A DNA stretch of 64,000 nt from Deinococcus hopiensis KR-140. GTDB lineage: Bacteria > Deinococcota > Deinococci > Deinococcales > Deinococcaceae. Within the stretch, counting starts at the first letter, position 1. Each line of letters opens with the position of its first letter. Where the stretch lies: assembly GCF_900176165.1 (NCBI RefSeq), contig NZ_FWWU01000009.1:456001-520000 (forward strand), written 5' to 3'. Below are positions 43,598 to 52,834 of this stretch, piece after piece. The position numbers were made by a program, and so were the translations under genes. The notes beneath the pieces were generated by a model. That model searched no databases. It saw only the letters and a list, made by a program, of their open reading frames with translations, and was not told the origin of the DNA.

Positions 43598-44979
43598 GCC
43601 CGTCCCCGGATCTCCTCCAGCGTGTCGCGCACCAGCAGCTCGCCGTCGCGGTACACCGTCCGCATCAGCGAGCCGGGGAAGTCGGTGTCGAAGGTCTTGT
43701 ACGCCTTCGTCACCATGCGCCCGCCCTCCTGCACGAGGTCCAGCACGCCGTCCTTGCTGCGCTTGCCGGGGTCCGTTACGGGGTCTTTGTAGATGCCCCG
43801 GTACTCACCGTCCACTAGGCCCGCGCTCGCCTTGTACGCGAAGCGCTGCGTATCGCGGTCCACCTTCTGCAGCAGCGCGCCGCCCATGCCAAAGGCCACG
43901 TTTTCCGCTGAGAAGCCGTCCACCTTCAGGTTGTCCAGAATCTGCCGGATGGTTCCCTCGTCGATACCGTCGCCCTGGATAACGCGCACATGCCGAAGCA
44001 CCTTGTACCCCTTGCTGTTGGTGGTCGTGCCGAATTTGGCCGCCAGCGCGTTTACCGTCAGGCGGACCATCGCGGGGGGATCACCCGAGTCGGGGCGCAC
44101 CACCAGCGTCGCGCCGCTTTCCTCGATGAGGGGCCGCAGCGTTTCGCCCCAGTGGACGTTGATGGCGTGCTTGAGGTCGTAGCTGTCGCTCACCACCGCG
44201 TAGATGCCGCCTGCCTTGCCAAAGGTGTTCACCATATTGCGGTAGGCGTCCACCTCATGCTCCTTGCCCCAACTCGTGACCGTGCTGTGTTCAGCGGCGG
44301 GAATGGAGAATCCGGCGATGTCGGCCGCGTAGTGGTTGCGGCCCACGCGCAGGGCTTCCAGCGTGTCGGTGCCCTGAAAGTTGACGAGGTGGCTCAAACC
44401 ACCCAGCCCCGCGCTCTCGCGGCTGCTGACCCCACGTGAGCCGAAGTCATGCAGTTTGAAGGGCAGTTCCTCGGCGGCGCGGTCACCCGTTTCCTCCAGC
44501 GCCCGGCGGAGGATTTCGCGTAACTGGTAACTCTGGGTGCAGACCGTCGTGGGGTACCACACCCGCATCAGCATCGTCTCGAACCAGCCCACCAGCCAGG
44601 GCAGTTCCGGGTCCGTGTTCGTCACGCTCATCAGTACGTTGTGGATGGGCACCAGCGTTCCCTCGGGCACAGCGCGGATTTCCAGGGGCAGGCGCCCCCC
44701 GTGGTGCGCCACCACCCGCATCCAGCCCTCGTAGGGGAAGGGCTCGCCGTGCGCCTCGATCAGGGCCCGGGCCTCCTCCACGTTTTCACGCGTCACCCGG
44801 CGCGTCAGGTAGCGGTCCAGAATGTACTGGAGCCCGAAAAAGCGGGTGGCCGGGTAGCGCCCTCCGCGCGATTCCAGGTAGCTAAACAGCCGGGTGGTGC
44901 CCGCTGGATATTGCAGGAAGTGGCTGCTCTTGTACGAATCGGTGTCGAGGATGAGGTTCTGGTCGTCGAGGTGCGTCAT
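43594..44979 (-). CDS. nadV: Nicotinamide phosphoribosyltransferase
   Basis: NAMPT/NadV converts nicotinamide and PRPP to NMN, the first step of NAD salvage. The 461-residue protein has LDTDSYKSSHFLQYP near the N-terminus and FGSRGVSSRESAG with the family's GSRG motif. VRPDSGDPPAMVRLTVNAL and FGMGGALLQKVDRDTQRFAYK match NAMPT better than nicotinate phosphoribosyltransferase. An AGGAGG site precedes the ATG (44977-44979). The ADP-ribosylglycohydrolase pseudogene is coupled downstream, and a palindrome overlaps the promoter. Confidence 0.93.
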   Translation of the reverse strand: MTHLDDQNLILDTDSYKSSHFLQYPAGTTRLFSYLESRGGRYPATRFFGLQYILDRYLTRRVTRENVEEARALIEAHGEPFPYEGWMRVVAHHGGRLPLEIRAVPEGTLVPIHNVLMSVTNTDPELPWLVGWFETMLMRVWYPTTVCTQSYQLREILRRALEETGDRAAEELPFKLHDFGSRGVSSRESAGLGGLSHLVNFQGTDTLEALRVGRNHYAADIAGFSIPAAEHSTVTSWGKEHEVDAYRNMVNTFGKAGGIYAVVSDSYDLKHAINVHWGETLRPLIEESGATLVVRPDSGDPPAMVRLTVNALAAKFGTTTNSKGYKVLRHVRVIQGDGIDEGTIRQILDNLKVDGFSAENVAFGMGGALLQKVDRDTQRFAYKASAGLVDGEYRGIYKDPVTDPGKRSKDGVLDLVQEGGRMVTKAYKTFDTDFPGSLMRTVYRDGELLVRDTLEEIRGRA

Positions 44980-45031
44980 GGTAGGCCTCCTGCCAACGGG
45001 GAAGGAACTGCCCGTTAATGTCTCATTTTTG

Positions 45032-45053
45032 CTCTTCTCTATTATGAGAAGAG
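45032..45053. promoter_or_regulatory. Palindromic operator-like site upstream of nadV
   Basis: CTCTTCTC (45032-45039), TATTAT spacer, GAGAAGAG (45046-45053): a perfect 8-bp inverted repeat. An outer CTCA/TGAG pair also matches. On the minus strand the spacer supplies CATAAT/TAATAG, a good -10 box, so a bound dimer would block nadV transcription. A repressor of NAD salvage such as NrtR is the obvious candidate, by analogy; no regulator gene is in the window. The site is ~75 bp from the divergent VOC gene. Confidence 0.7.
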
Positions 45054-45127
45054 TGAGGGATAAAGCGAAGGGTGTTGTCCTCGTCGGAGTAACGAGCTTG
45101 GGGTCTGTACGGCCCTACGCTCCTGTT

Positions 45128-45517
45128 ATGCCTTCCCTGATTTCTGGACTGGACCACGTGCAGATCGAGGCTCCCGCTGGCTGTGAGCAACAGGCCAGCG
45201 CCTTTTTCGGTGACTTTCTGGGTATGCCCGAACTGCTCAAACCGGAAGGCTTGCGGACTCGGGGCGGCGTCTGGTTCGGACTGCCCGATGGGCGGCAGCT
45301 TCACATTGGCGTGGCGCCGGACTTCGTTCCGCGCGAGAAGGGTCATCCGGCGCTGCGCTGCGCAGACCTCGCGGCGTTTCAGGCGCATTGCGACGCCCAC
45401 GCGGTCGCCTACCGGACGGATGCGGAGGCCGGAGTGCCCCGCGTGTTCCTGAAAGACCCCTTCGGCAACCGTCTGGAAGTGGTGGAGGGTGCCCATCCCA
45501 GTCAGCCGCTGGGATGA
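45128..45517 (+). CDS. VOC-family (glyoxalase-like) protein
   Basis: The 129-residue protein is a single VOC module: LDHVQIEAPAGCEQQASAFF, LPDGRQLHIGVAP and FLKDPFGNRLEVVEG. The metal-ligand positions H and E (LEVVE) are present, but its partner and substrate are unknown. The family includes glyoxalases, dioxygenases and antibiotic-binding proteins. TACGCT (45116-45121) ends 6 nt before the ATG. It is divergent from nadV across the palindrome. Confidence 0.85.
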   Translation: MPSLISGLDHVQIEAPAGCEQQASAFFGDFLGMPELLKPEGLRTRGGVWFGLPDGRQLHIGVAPDFVPREKGHPALRCADLAAFQAHCDAHAVAYRTDAEAGVPRVFLKDPFGNRLEVVEGAHPSQPLG

Positions 45518-45578
45518 AAGGCGTGCAAGGGCTCTGGGCTGACGGTTGGCGCGGGGCGGCCCCCCTACAATGCACCCG

Positions 45579-46369
45579 ATGACCGACGCCCTTTCTTCTT
45601 CTCCTTCCGTGCGCGGCGAGGTAGACCGCGACACGCTGGTGCAGTGGCTGAACACGTACCTGAACATCCGCGCCTACCCGGACCCCAGCCTCAACGGCCT
45701 TCAGATCGCGGGCACGCCCCTTGTCCGGCGGGTGGCGGCGAGCGTGGACACCAGCCTGAAAACGTTGCAAGACGCTGCGGACAGCGGCGCAGACCTGCTC
45801 CTTACGCATCACGGCCTGTTCTGGGGCAAGCCCCTGCCCGTGACCGGCCCGCACGGGCAACGGATTCGCACGGCGCTGATGGCGGATCTCAACCTGTACG
45901 CCGCGCATATCCCGCTGGACGCACACCCCGAGGTGGGCAACAACGCGATGATCGCCCGTGCGCTCAGCCTCCAGAACACCCAGCCCTTTGGGGACTGGCA
46001 GGGCCACAAGATCGGGCTGGCGGGCGAGTTGCCCTTCCCCCTGTCCCTGCAAGACTTTGCGGACCGGGTGCAGAAGTTGACGGGCGAAATCTGTCTGGTC
46101 CACGGGGGCGGGCAGCCCAATGTTCACCGCCTGGGCATCGTGAGCGGCAGCGGCGCGGAGGCGATTGCCGAGGCCGCTGAGGCTGGCCTGGATACCCTGC
46201 TGACGGGCGAGCCCGAACACAAGCACTTCCACGATGCCTTTGAGTACGGGGTGAATGTGGTGTACGCCGGGCACTACGAGACGGAAGTATTCGGGGTACG
46301 TGCCCTCGCCGCGCGGCTGGAAGACGAGTTTGGCCTGCCCTGGCAATTTCTGCACCACCCCACCGGTCT

Positions 46370-46373
<4 letters not shown>
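45579..46373 (+). CDS. Nif3-like dinuclear metal centre hexameric protein
   Basis: The 264-residue protein has the Nif3 metal ligands: LLTHHGLFWGK, AAHIPLDAHPEVGNN and, near the C-terminus, GEPEHKHFHDAFEYGVNVVYAGH (cited as EPEHKHFHDA and VVYAGHYETE). Some homologues are named GTP cyclohydrolase I type 2, but the reaction is unsettled. A TACAAT box (45566-45571) favours the ATG at 45579 over the ATG at 45570, which overlaps it. Its stop overlaps the tmk start (ATGA). Confidence 0.92.
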
Positions 46374-47014
<641 letters not shown>

Positions 47015-47069
47015 CCTCTTCTCCTGACGCTGCGCCCCTCTGCTCCTTCCCAGGAGGTCTAATGGTCCC

Positions 47070-48065
47070 GTGACAGACCTCCAGCTCCATGTCCTCCTCT
47101 CGCTGACCGCCGCCGATGCCCTGGGGGCGGCCACCGAGTTCCAGACGTCTGAAACCGTTCGCGCCCGCCACGGCGATACTTTCCCCGACTACCAGTCGGG
47201 GAGCGTGTTCGGCTTTGCTCCCGGCGAGGCCACCGACGACAGCCAGATGACGGCAGCCACCCTGCTGGGTTACGCCAACGGCGGCGGATTGGAGGACGTG
47301 CGGGCTGCCCTGACCGAGTGGCTGAACGCGGGTCCGCCCGATGTGGGCAGCCTGACCCGCTCGGCCCTGAGCTATGGCACCCCTGAGGGTGGCGTACGCG
47401 CCTGGGCCGCGAGTGGCTTTCAGAGCGCGGGCAACGGTGGCCTGATGCGCGTGGCGGCGGTCTGGCTCGCTGGCTTCCGGGGAGAGGCCCTGACCCGCGA
47501 GTCGGCGCTCGTCACAACCCTGACCCACGCCGATCCGCGCTGCGTCTACGCTTCCCTCTTTTTTACGGCCTTTGTGGACGCGTTGCGGGAGGGCGCGGCC
47601 TACCGCGCGGCGGCAGAGGCGGCCCTGCGCGTTATGGACGGCCATGACGCCCGGCGAACCCTGCTGGACGCCGAACTTCTGGGGCTCGGGACCCGGGCGG
47701 CCCACGACGCTTTTCAGGCCGGAGAGCGTGCCGCCCGTGCGGCAGTGCGGGCCCGGGTACGCGCTGGGCTGGACGGCCACCTCACCTCCCAGAGCGGCTA
47801 CGTACTGGATACGCTGGAGGCGGCCATTGCCCACGCCCGCGCCGACTCCTGGCAGGAATGCGTGGAGCCTGCCGTCCTGCTGGGCGACGACAGCGACACG
47901 GTCGCGTGCGTGGTGGGGGCCATCGTGGGCGCCCGGGGATTGGCAGTTCCGCCCCATCTCCTGCCCCCGCTGCGCCTCGGGCACACCTGGCCCGGGTGGG
48001 AGCGCGCGTGGTCCTGCGCCGAACACTTTCCCTCCCTGCTGGAAGCGGCGCGTGACGGCCGCTGA
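47070..48065 (+). CDS. ADP-ribosylglycohydrolase family protein
   Basis: The 331-residue protein keeps the metal-site motifs of the family: GEATDDSQM near residue 53, GNGGLMRVA and GDDSDTVACVVGAIVGA near residue 270. These remove ADP-ribose from proteins or hydrolyse related O-acyl-ADP-ribose; the target here is unknown. The GTG at 47070 has both an AGGAGG site and a TCTAAT box 6 nt away. It overlaps the next gene by 14 bp, so the two are likely co-translated. Confidence 0.88.
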   Translation: MTDLQLHVLLSLTAADALGAATEFQTSETVRARHGDTFPDYQSGSVFGFAPGEATDDSQMTAATLLGYANGGGLEDVRAALTEWLNAGPPDVGSLTRSALSYGTPEGGVRAWAASGFQSAGNGGLMRVAAVWLAGFRGEALTRESALVTTLTHADPRCVYASLFFTAFVDALREGAAYRAAAEAALRVMDGHDARRTLLDAELLGLGTRAAHDAFQAGERAARAAVRARVRAGLDGHLTSQSGYVLDTLEAAIAHARADSWQECVEPAVLLGDDSDTVACVVGAIVGARGLAVPPHLLPPLRLGHTWPGWERAWSCAEHFPSLLEAARDGR

Positions 48066-48606
48066 GTTTTTGCGCCTCGTGCGGCTCAACACAGTCAATG
48101 CCGCCATCCTGGAGCGTCTGCCCGCGCTGGGCGTCTCCCAGGCCCACTTGGTGGCGGGTGCACTCTTCGGTACGGTCTGGAACACCCAGAGCGGACAGCC
48201 GCCCGGTGCGAACATCCGCGACTACGACCTGTTTTACTGGGACCCCGACACGAGCTATGGGGCCGAGGACGCCGTGATTCGCCGGGCCGCTGCCCTGTTC
48301 GCCGATCTGGACGTCACCCTAGAGGTCCGCAACCAGGCCCGCGTCCACCTCTGGTTTCCGGAGCGCTACGGCCTGACCCGCCCGCCACTGGGCAGTGTTC
48401 GCGAGGGCATCGATCAGTTTCTCGTCGAATGTACCTGCGTGGGTATCGGTGCGGCGGGGGAGGTCTACGCTCCCTTTGGCCTGATGGACCTCGCCGCCGG
48501 GAGGCTCAAGCCCAACGCCAACAACCACACCCCCAGCCTCTACGCCGCCAAGGCCGCCAGCTACCGGGAGCGCTGGCCCTGGCTGCGCGACGAGGGCAGA
48601 GGGTGA
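48052..48606 (+). CDS. Nucleotidyltransferase family protein (NTP_transf_6 type)
   Basis: The 184-residue protein matches the small nucleotidyltransferase-like PF06042 family: GALFGTVWNTQSGQPPGANIRDYDLFYWD, cited as ALFGTVWNTQSG and IRDYDLFYWDPDTSYGAED. VEVRNQARVHLW appears here as LEVRNQARVHLWFPE. The DYDLFYWD motif would bind metal. The reaction is unknown. It starts at a GTG inside the end of the ADP-ribosylglycohydrolase gene. That pairing suggests a nucleotide/ADP-ribose-linked function, by inference. Confidence 0.82.
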   Translation: MTAAEFLRLVRLNTVNAAILERLPALGVSQAHLVAGALFGTVWNTQSGQPPGANIRDYDLFYWDPDTSYGAEDAVIRRAAALFADLDVTLEVRNQARVHLWFPERYGLTRPPLGSVREGIDQFLVECTCVGIGAAGEVYAPFGLMDLAAGRLKPNANNHTPSLYAAKAASYRERWPWLRDEGRG

Positions 48607-49408
48607 TGTGGTACGCGGCGATCACGGGCACGGTGCGCAGCGCCTCAAGCAGTGACAGGGCCAGGTTCTCTGTTCCTGTGGGCCAGGGCCCCTTCCCGGC
48701 GGCACGCCTGGGTGGCGAACACCACACCCAGGCTGATGAACAGGAGCATGGAGATCGGGAGGGCCCCGCCCAACCCACGAGAAGGCCTGCTTCCCAGGTG
48801 GCTGTCTCCGCGCCTGCGGCTGGGCAGCAGGCTGAAGCCCAGAAGAACCTCGCTCCTACCGCTGCCGCCTGATGCTTTTGCACCCGGAACGCCAGCTCAC
48901 CAAGTTTCACGTCCAGGAGGACGCAAGTAAAGAGCAGGCGGACAAGGACCGTGGACCCCCGAACGAGGACATTTTAGAAAATCCAGGTGATGAGGACTGG
49001 TACGGTTTCCGGATCATCCGTTCCATCTCCTCCGCTCCGGTCATTCCGCGCCTCTCCGTCACCGCTTTTCCCGCTCGCTCCGCTCGGGTTGGCCGGTAAT
49101 TTTGCAACTGATTGACCGGAGTCTTTACGAAGCCGCAGAGCTTCGTCTCCATGCTTCTCCCTTCCCAAAGGCGGAGGGACGCTCTTGTTGCAAATCCGCC
49201 AATTCCAGCGGACCTGCCCGGGTGGCTCGTTCCGCAGTCAAGCAACGGGGTACCAGGAAGGCGCAGCGGCAGAAACGCAGCGCAAAAGGAAGATCCCCGG
49301 TGGTCTTCCGCGTCAGTAGCCCAGAGGGAGAGTGGGCCAGTCTCCATGCCGGGAGACCAGGGCCTGACCGAGGAGGAAAGAAGCGGCGTGGGCCTCTTCC
49401 GCACCGGT
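48607..49408. other. Gene-poor stretch with a membrane-protein relic
   Basis: On the minus strand around 48650-48890 a frame reads SEVLLGFSLLPSRRRDSHLG and then GGALPISMLLFISLGVVFATQACRREG, cited as ALPISMLLFISLGVV, ending in TGA. It has no plausible start and looks like the tail of a lost membrane protein. The rest holds the dispersed repeat at 49002-49110 and nothing else recognised. Confidence 0.4.
49002..49110 (+). repeat. Diverged dispersed repeat, copy 1
   Basis: Starts ACGGTTTCCGGATCATCC and ends TTTGCAACTG. A related sequence lies at 62885-62988 on the minus strand. By hand alignment 17 of the first 18 positions and about 42 of the last 58 agree, with small gaps in between. The start also resembles the IS630 terminal repeat (15 of 19). 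It has no convincing coding content here. Confidence 0.6.
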
Positions 49409-49801
49409 TCAGGCCTGCCGGACCTGCCCGGCTGCCGCCGCAATCTTGCCCGCCGTCCACAGGACTTCCCGCACATGCTCCAGCAGCAGTTCGCCCGCCC
49501 GCCGCCCGTCGAGGCGCAGGGTAAGCTGATCGGGGGTCAGGGCGCGGGCCGCCTCTACTTCCCACTCGGAAAGTCGGGTCAGGCCCGCGTCGCCCGGTGG
49601 GCGTGTGGTGCCCGTCACCTGTGCGATCCCGGTCCATAGCGCCCGCTTGCTGCCGGTCAGGCCCGCGAGCAGGCCCGCGACTCGGGGTGGGGGTGGGCCG
49701 TCGATCAGGGCCAGCGCGGCGCGTACGCTGTAGTGCGGTCCGTGCTGCGCGTCGGCCAGCAAGCGGGCGAGGTCGCCCGGAGAGCGGTCCACCGTGCTCA
49801 C
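49409..49801 (-). CDS. Hypothetical soluble protein
   Basis: The 130-residue, mainly helical protein (MSTVDRSPGDLARLLADAQHG...) is not recognised. A segment LYWEVEAARAL-like, seen as SEWEVEAARALTPDQLTLRL, precedes the helix AGELLLEHVREVLWTAGKIAAAAG. It starts at a GTG overlapping the upstream gene's stop (GTGA, 49798-49801), so it is translated with the winged-helix membrane protein and may work with it. Confidence 0.6.
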   Translation of the reverse strand: MSTVDRSPGDLARLLADAQHGPHYSVRAALALIDGPPPPRVAGLLAGLTGSKRALWTGIAQVTGTTRPPGDAGLTRLSEWEVEAARALTPDQLTLRLDGRRAGELLLEHVREVLWTAGKIAAAAGQVRQA

Positions 49802-50301
49802 GGGACCAGCAGCGAGAAGGTCTCGCCCTCACGGCTCAGCCGGCCCGCATCCAGCATGCGGCGGGTCACGGCACTGGCCTGCTCGCCGCTGAGAGGTGAG
49901 GCGGCCTCCAGGTCGCCCAGCGTAAAGTGCCCGCCCTTGCGGTAGGCCAGGCGCAGCACCATGCGTTCCTGTACGTCTGCCTGTTCAGGGCGTTCAGCGC
50001 GCGAGCCGAAGAGTTGCCACACCAGCAGGGCAATCCCCGCCCCGATCAGGAGGGCCACCGGCAGCATCCGGGCCGCAAAGTCGGGCGCAGCCACCTGCCC
50101 AGCCAGGGCGGCGAGGTGTTGCCGCGCGGCCTGCACCTGCCCTGCGTCCGCGCCGCTGCCGGCCAGCCGCCGCACCTGCGCGTGTTCGCGGAGGTAGGCC
50201 ATGACGCCCCCCGTGTCGCCCCGCACGTAAAAGGCGCTGTAGGCGATCAGCGTGGCGCTCAGGCCAGCGATCAGGGTAACGGCGAGACGCGGCACGTTCA
50301 T
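49798..50301 (-). CDS. Membrane protein with C-terminal winged-helix-like domain
   Basis: The 167-residue protein has two membrane segments (about 5-25 and 80-100) flanking a short helical part. Then comes a cytoplasmic domain: ERMVLRLAYRKGGHFTLGDLEAAS and VTRRMLDAGRLSREGETFSLL. This resembles a winged helix-turn-helix fold used for DNA or protein contacts. The ATG at 50299-50301 follows a TAGCAT box by 7 nt; an ATG 9 bp upstream overlaps it. The family is unassigned. It is coupled to the small gene downstream. Confidence 0.65.
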   Translation of the reverse strand: MNVPRLAVTLIAGLSATLIAYSAFYVRGDTGGVMAYLREHAQVRRLAGSGADAGQVQAARQHLAALAGQVAAPDFAARMLPVALLIGAGIALLVWQLFGSRAERPEQADVQERMVLRLAYRKGGHFTLGDLEAASPLSGEQASAVTRRMLDAGRLSREGETFSLLVP

Positions 50302-50374
50302 GTGGCACATGCTACCCGGACGCGCCCGGCTTGCCTGCGTGCGCGCTCACGCTGCGGCCTGTTAGCCTCGGCCC

Positions 50375-51103
50375 ATGACCCTCTTCAGGCTGGACGGCAA
50401 ACGTGCCCTCGTGACGGGCGGCAGCAAGGGCATTGGGTTTGCGGCGGCACGGGCGCTCACCGAACTCGGCGCGCAAGTCACGCTCGCCGCGCGGAGCGAG
50501 GAGGCGCTGCGGACAGCGGCCCATGAGCTGGGGGCCAGCTGGGTCGTCGCGGACGTGGGCACCCAGGCGGGCGTCGCGGCGGCGGTGGCGGCGGCGGAAC
50601 AGGTGGACATCCTGGTCAGCAACGCGGGGGGCCCACCCCCCAGTCTGCCGAGCGCAGTGACCGAGGAAGCGTGGCAGCGGGGCTTTGACGTGACCTTTTT
50701 GTCCACCGTTCGCCTCGCGGCGGCCGTCCTGCCGGGGATGCGTGAGCGGGGCTGGGGCCGCATCATCGCCGTGACCAGCCTGACGGTGGGACGGCCCGCA
50801 CCAAACCTCCCCGTCAGCAACGCCCTGCGCGCGGCCGTAACCAACCACCTCAAGACGCTGGCGCTGGAAGTGGCCGGGGTCGGCGTGACCTGCAACACCG
50901 TCGCGCCGGGGTACACCGCCACAGAGCGGCTGCAGGCCCTGCACGCCGACCCCGCCGAGGCCGAGCGCTTGCAGGCGCGCATTCCCGCCCGCCGCTTTGG
51001 AACGCCGCTGGAGGTGGGGGCGGCCGTCGCCTTTCTCGCCACCGCCGAAGCGGGCTACGTCACCGGGCAGGAGATTCTGGTGGACGGCGGCTGGAGCATC
51101 TGA
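50375..51103 (+). CDS. SDR-family protein lacking the YxxxK active site
   Basis: The 242-residue protein has the SDR cofactor motif TGGSKGIG (14-21), SNAGG (82-86), a catalytic-type Ser135 and a C-terminal VTGQEILVDGG typical of FabG-like reductases. The catalytic Tyr and Lys are replaced: the expected YxxxK reads S148-N-A-L-R152. Such variants form a known SDR subgroup with uncertain chemistry. TAGCCT (50363-50368) ends 6 nt before the ATG. Confidence 0.85.
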   Translation: MTLFRLDGKRALVTGGSKGIGFAAARALTELGAQVTLAARSEEALRTAAHELGASWVVADVGTQAGVAAAVAAAEQVDILVSNAGGPPPSLPSAVTEEAWQRGFDVTFLSTVRLAAAVLPGMRERGWGRIIAVTSLTVGRPAPNLPVSNALRAAVTNHLKTLALEVAGVGVTCNTVAPGYTATERLQALHADPAEAERLQARIPARRFGTPLEVGAAVAFLATAEAGYVTGQEILVDGGWSI

Positions 51104-51120
51104 AGCTGGAGCGTCGGTAC

Positions 51121-51159
51121 AAAAAGGGAAGGCCCCCACACCGAAAAAGCGTGGGGGCC
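51121..51159 (-). terminator. Terminator of the ferritin-like gene
   Basis: GTGGGGGCC (51151-51159) pairs with GGCCCCCAC (51131-51139). Read on the minus strand the stem is followed by TTCCCTTTTT, a U-rich tail. It lies 22 bp after the ferritin-like stop and also just after the SDR gene, where it lacks a T-run for the plus strand. Confidence 0.75.
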
Positions 51160-51181
51160 GGAAGGAGTTGTGGAGCGCCGC

Positions 51182-52153
51182 TTACTTGATCGCCAGGATG
51201 GCGCTGTAGTCGCTCGTGGCGGTGCCGTTGCTGCTCAGGCCATTGGGGAAGAAGCCGCCCTTGGCGGCCGCCCCCGTGGTGTCCAGGAAGACGATATTGG
51301 CGACCTGACGGGGCGTGCGGCTGAAGGCGATGCCGTTTGCGTCGGTGGGAACGATATTGGCGTCGCGGACCAGCACGCCAGGGTTGGCCGGGTTGGCCGT
51401 CAGCGCCTGGTCGCGGTCATCAGCGCCGTCAACCGCGTCACGCAGGTTGCTGATCGCCTGCACGATCTGCTCCACCGTCAGGCCAGCAGCGGCCTGCTGG
51501 GTGCGGCGCTGGTAGAGCTGGGTACGGATCGACCCGGCGTGGTAGGCCTCCACCGCCAGGATGCCCGCCGCGTTTTCCAGGTTGCCGCCGGCGCTGTCGT
51601 CCACCAGGAAGCGGGCCGCGCCCTTGTAGGCCGTGACGCCCACATCCTCGAAGATAAACGCGCCGTGCAGGAAGAACAGCTCGCCGGCGTAGGGGTTGAA
51701 CCCTTTGATCTTGCCCTCAGAAGCGAGGTCCCCGGCGGCGGCGAACGAGCCGCTCAGGTCAAGCTGGGGCTGGGGCACGGCGGCGTTCCCCAGCACCTGG
51801 CGAATGACGCGCACGTGGGCGAGTTCGTCGGTGGCGATCTCGTTGGCCATGGCCAGCATGTCGCCGGTCAGGCCGGGCACCACGCCGGAGTAGCCCTGGG
51901 GCAGCGTGATCTTGGTGGAGTCGCCGCCCACCCCGTTCAGCTCGGCCAGGCGGCCCACGGCAGCCAGGTAGAAGGCCGCTTCCAGGTACTCCAGGTTCAG
52001 CGCGAAGTTGAAGATCACCGCGTCGAGGTTGGGCTTGTTCGGGGTGGTCGCCATGACGCTCGTGCAGCCCGAGAGGACCGCGCCCGCGCCCATCATGCCG
52101 GCCATGCCCAGGAACTTGCGCCGCGTGCTCGTGCCCTGCGTATCGTTGCTCAT
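51182..52153 (-). CDS. Tat-exported ferritin-like lipoprotein
   Basis: The 323-residue protein begins with a twin-arginine signal (STRRKFLGMAG) followed by a hydrophobic stretch and the lipobox-like LSGC. From about residue 45 a ferritin-like domain has ALNLEYLEAAFYL, EIATDELAHVRVIRQ and ILAVEAYHAGSIRTQLYQRR, with Glu/His ligands for a di-iron site. The family (ferritin_2) occurs in desiccation-tolerant organisms. The ATG at 52151-52153 has a GGAGGAG site. It lies beside tatA-tatC, its likely export system. Confidence 0.9.
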   Translation of the reverse strand: MSNDTQGTSTRRKFLGMAGMMGAGAVLSGCTSVMATTPNKPNLDAVIFNFALNLEYLEAAFYLAAVGRLAELNGVGGDSTKITLPQGYSGVVPGLTGDMLAMANEIATDELAHVRVIRQVLGNAAVPQPQLDLSGSFAAAGDLASEGKIKGFNPYAGELFFLHGAFIFEDVGVTAYKGAARFLVDDSAGGNLENAAGILAVEAYHAGSIRTQLYQRRTQQAAAGLTVEQIVQAISNLRDAVDGADDRDQALTANPANPGVLVRDANIVPTDANGIAFSRTPRQVANIVFLDTTGAAAKGGFFPNGLSSNGTATSDYSAILAIK

Positions 52154-52600
52154 CTGTGTCTCCTCCAGAAGTGAAATAGGGATGGGGCGAAAACGAAAAC
52201 CGACGTATCGAGAGGCACAACCTGCGCTTGGGATCACCGCCAGGAGGGGTGGTCCGGAGCATCTTGTTCCTTCAATCAGCCCTTATGCGGCTCCCCCGAA
52301 ATTGGATTGCGCCGGGTCACACGCATGAAGAACAGATGAAGCGCTGAGGTGAATCCACAGCAAGCTCCGTGGTTCGGCGACAGCTAAAGGAAAGGTGAGG
52401 ACACCCGCTTCATCCAAACGCCGCTCTGCTGCATAGAGCTGGATGAGGGCGGCGCTGAGGGTGAGGTTCTGCCCAGGTTCTTGACAAGAAGGACACAGTT
52501 TCTTGCCACGTGGCCTGTAGGCTGAAGGCCGTTGCCGTTTCCCGTCTCCATCCGCCCATTTCCCCTCGCCCCTCCCTTTCCCTGACCCCGGAGGTCACCC
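52154..52600. other. Divergent intergenic region before tatA
   Basis: The 447 bp separate the ferritin-like gene from tatA. A TTGACA occurs at 52481-52486, but no -10 box lies at the proper distance. A 7-bp inverted repeat (TCATCCA/TGGATGA, around 52411-52446) is also present. I see no gene and no Deinococcus radiation-response palindrome here. Confidence 0.45.
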
Positions 52601-52822
52601 ATGCCATTCGGACCCCTTGAACTGCTGCTGCTCGTCGTGATCATCGCCCTTGTGTTTGGAGCCCGCAAACTGCCGGAACTCGGCAAGGGGGTGGGTCAAG
52701 GCATCCGCGAATTCAAGCGTGAGGTCAAGGAACCGAGCGTGCCGACCATCACCGACGTGCCCTCGCGTCCCCTCGACCCGGTGACCGGACAGCCTGTGGC
52801 CGACCGCGACCACCGCGCCTGA
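52601..52822 (+). CDS. tatA: Sec-independent translocase protein TatA
   Basis: The 73-residue protein has the TatA layout: a short N-terminus, one membrane helix (LELLLLVVIIALVFG), the FGARKLPELGKGVGQ hinge/amphipathic region and a charged tail. TatA oligomers form the passage for folded twin-arginine substrates. A CCGGAGG site precedes the ATG. It is 12 bp upstream of tatC. No tatB is present, as in minimal Tat systems. Confidence 0.94.
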   Translation: MPFGPLELLLLVVIIALVFGARKLPELGKGVGQGIREFKREVKEPSVPTITDVPSRPLDPVTGQPVADRDHRA

Positions 52823-52834
52823 GGACGTGGGGGT

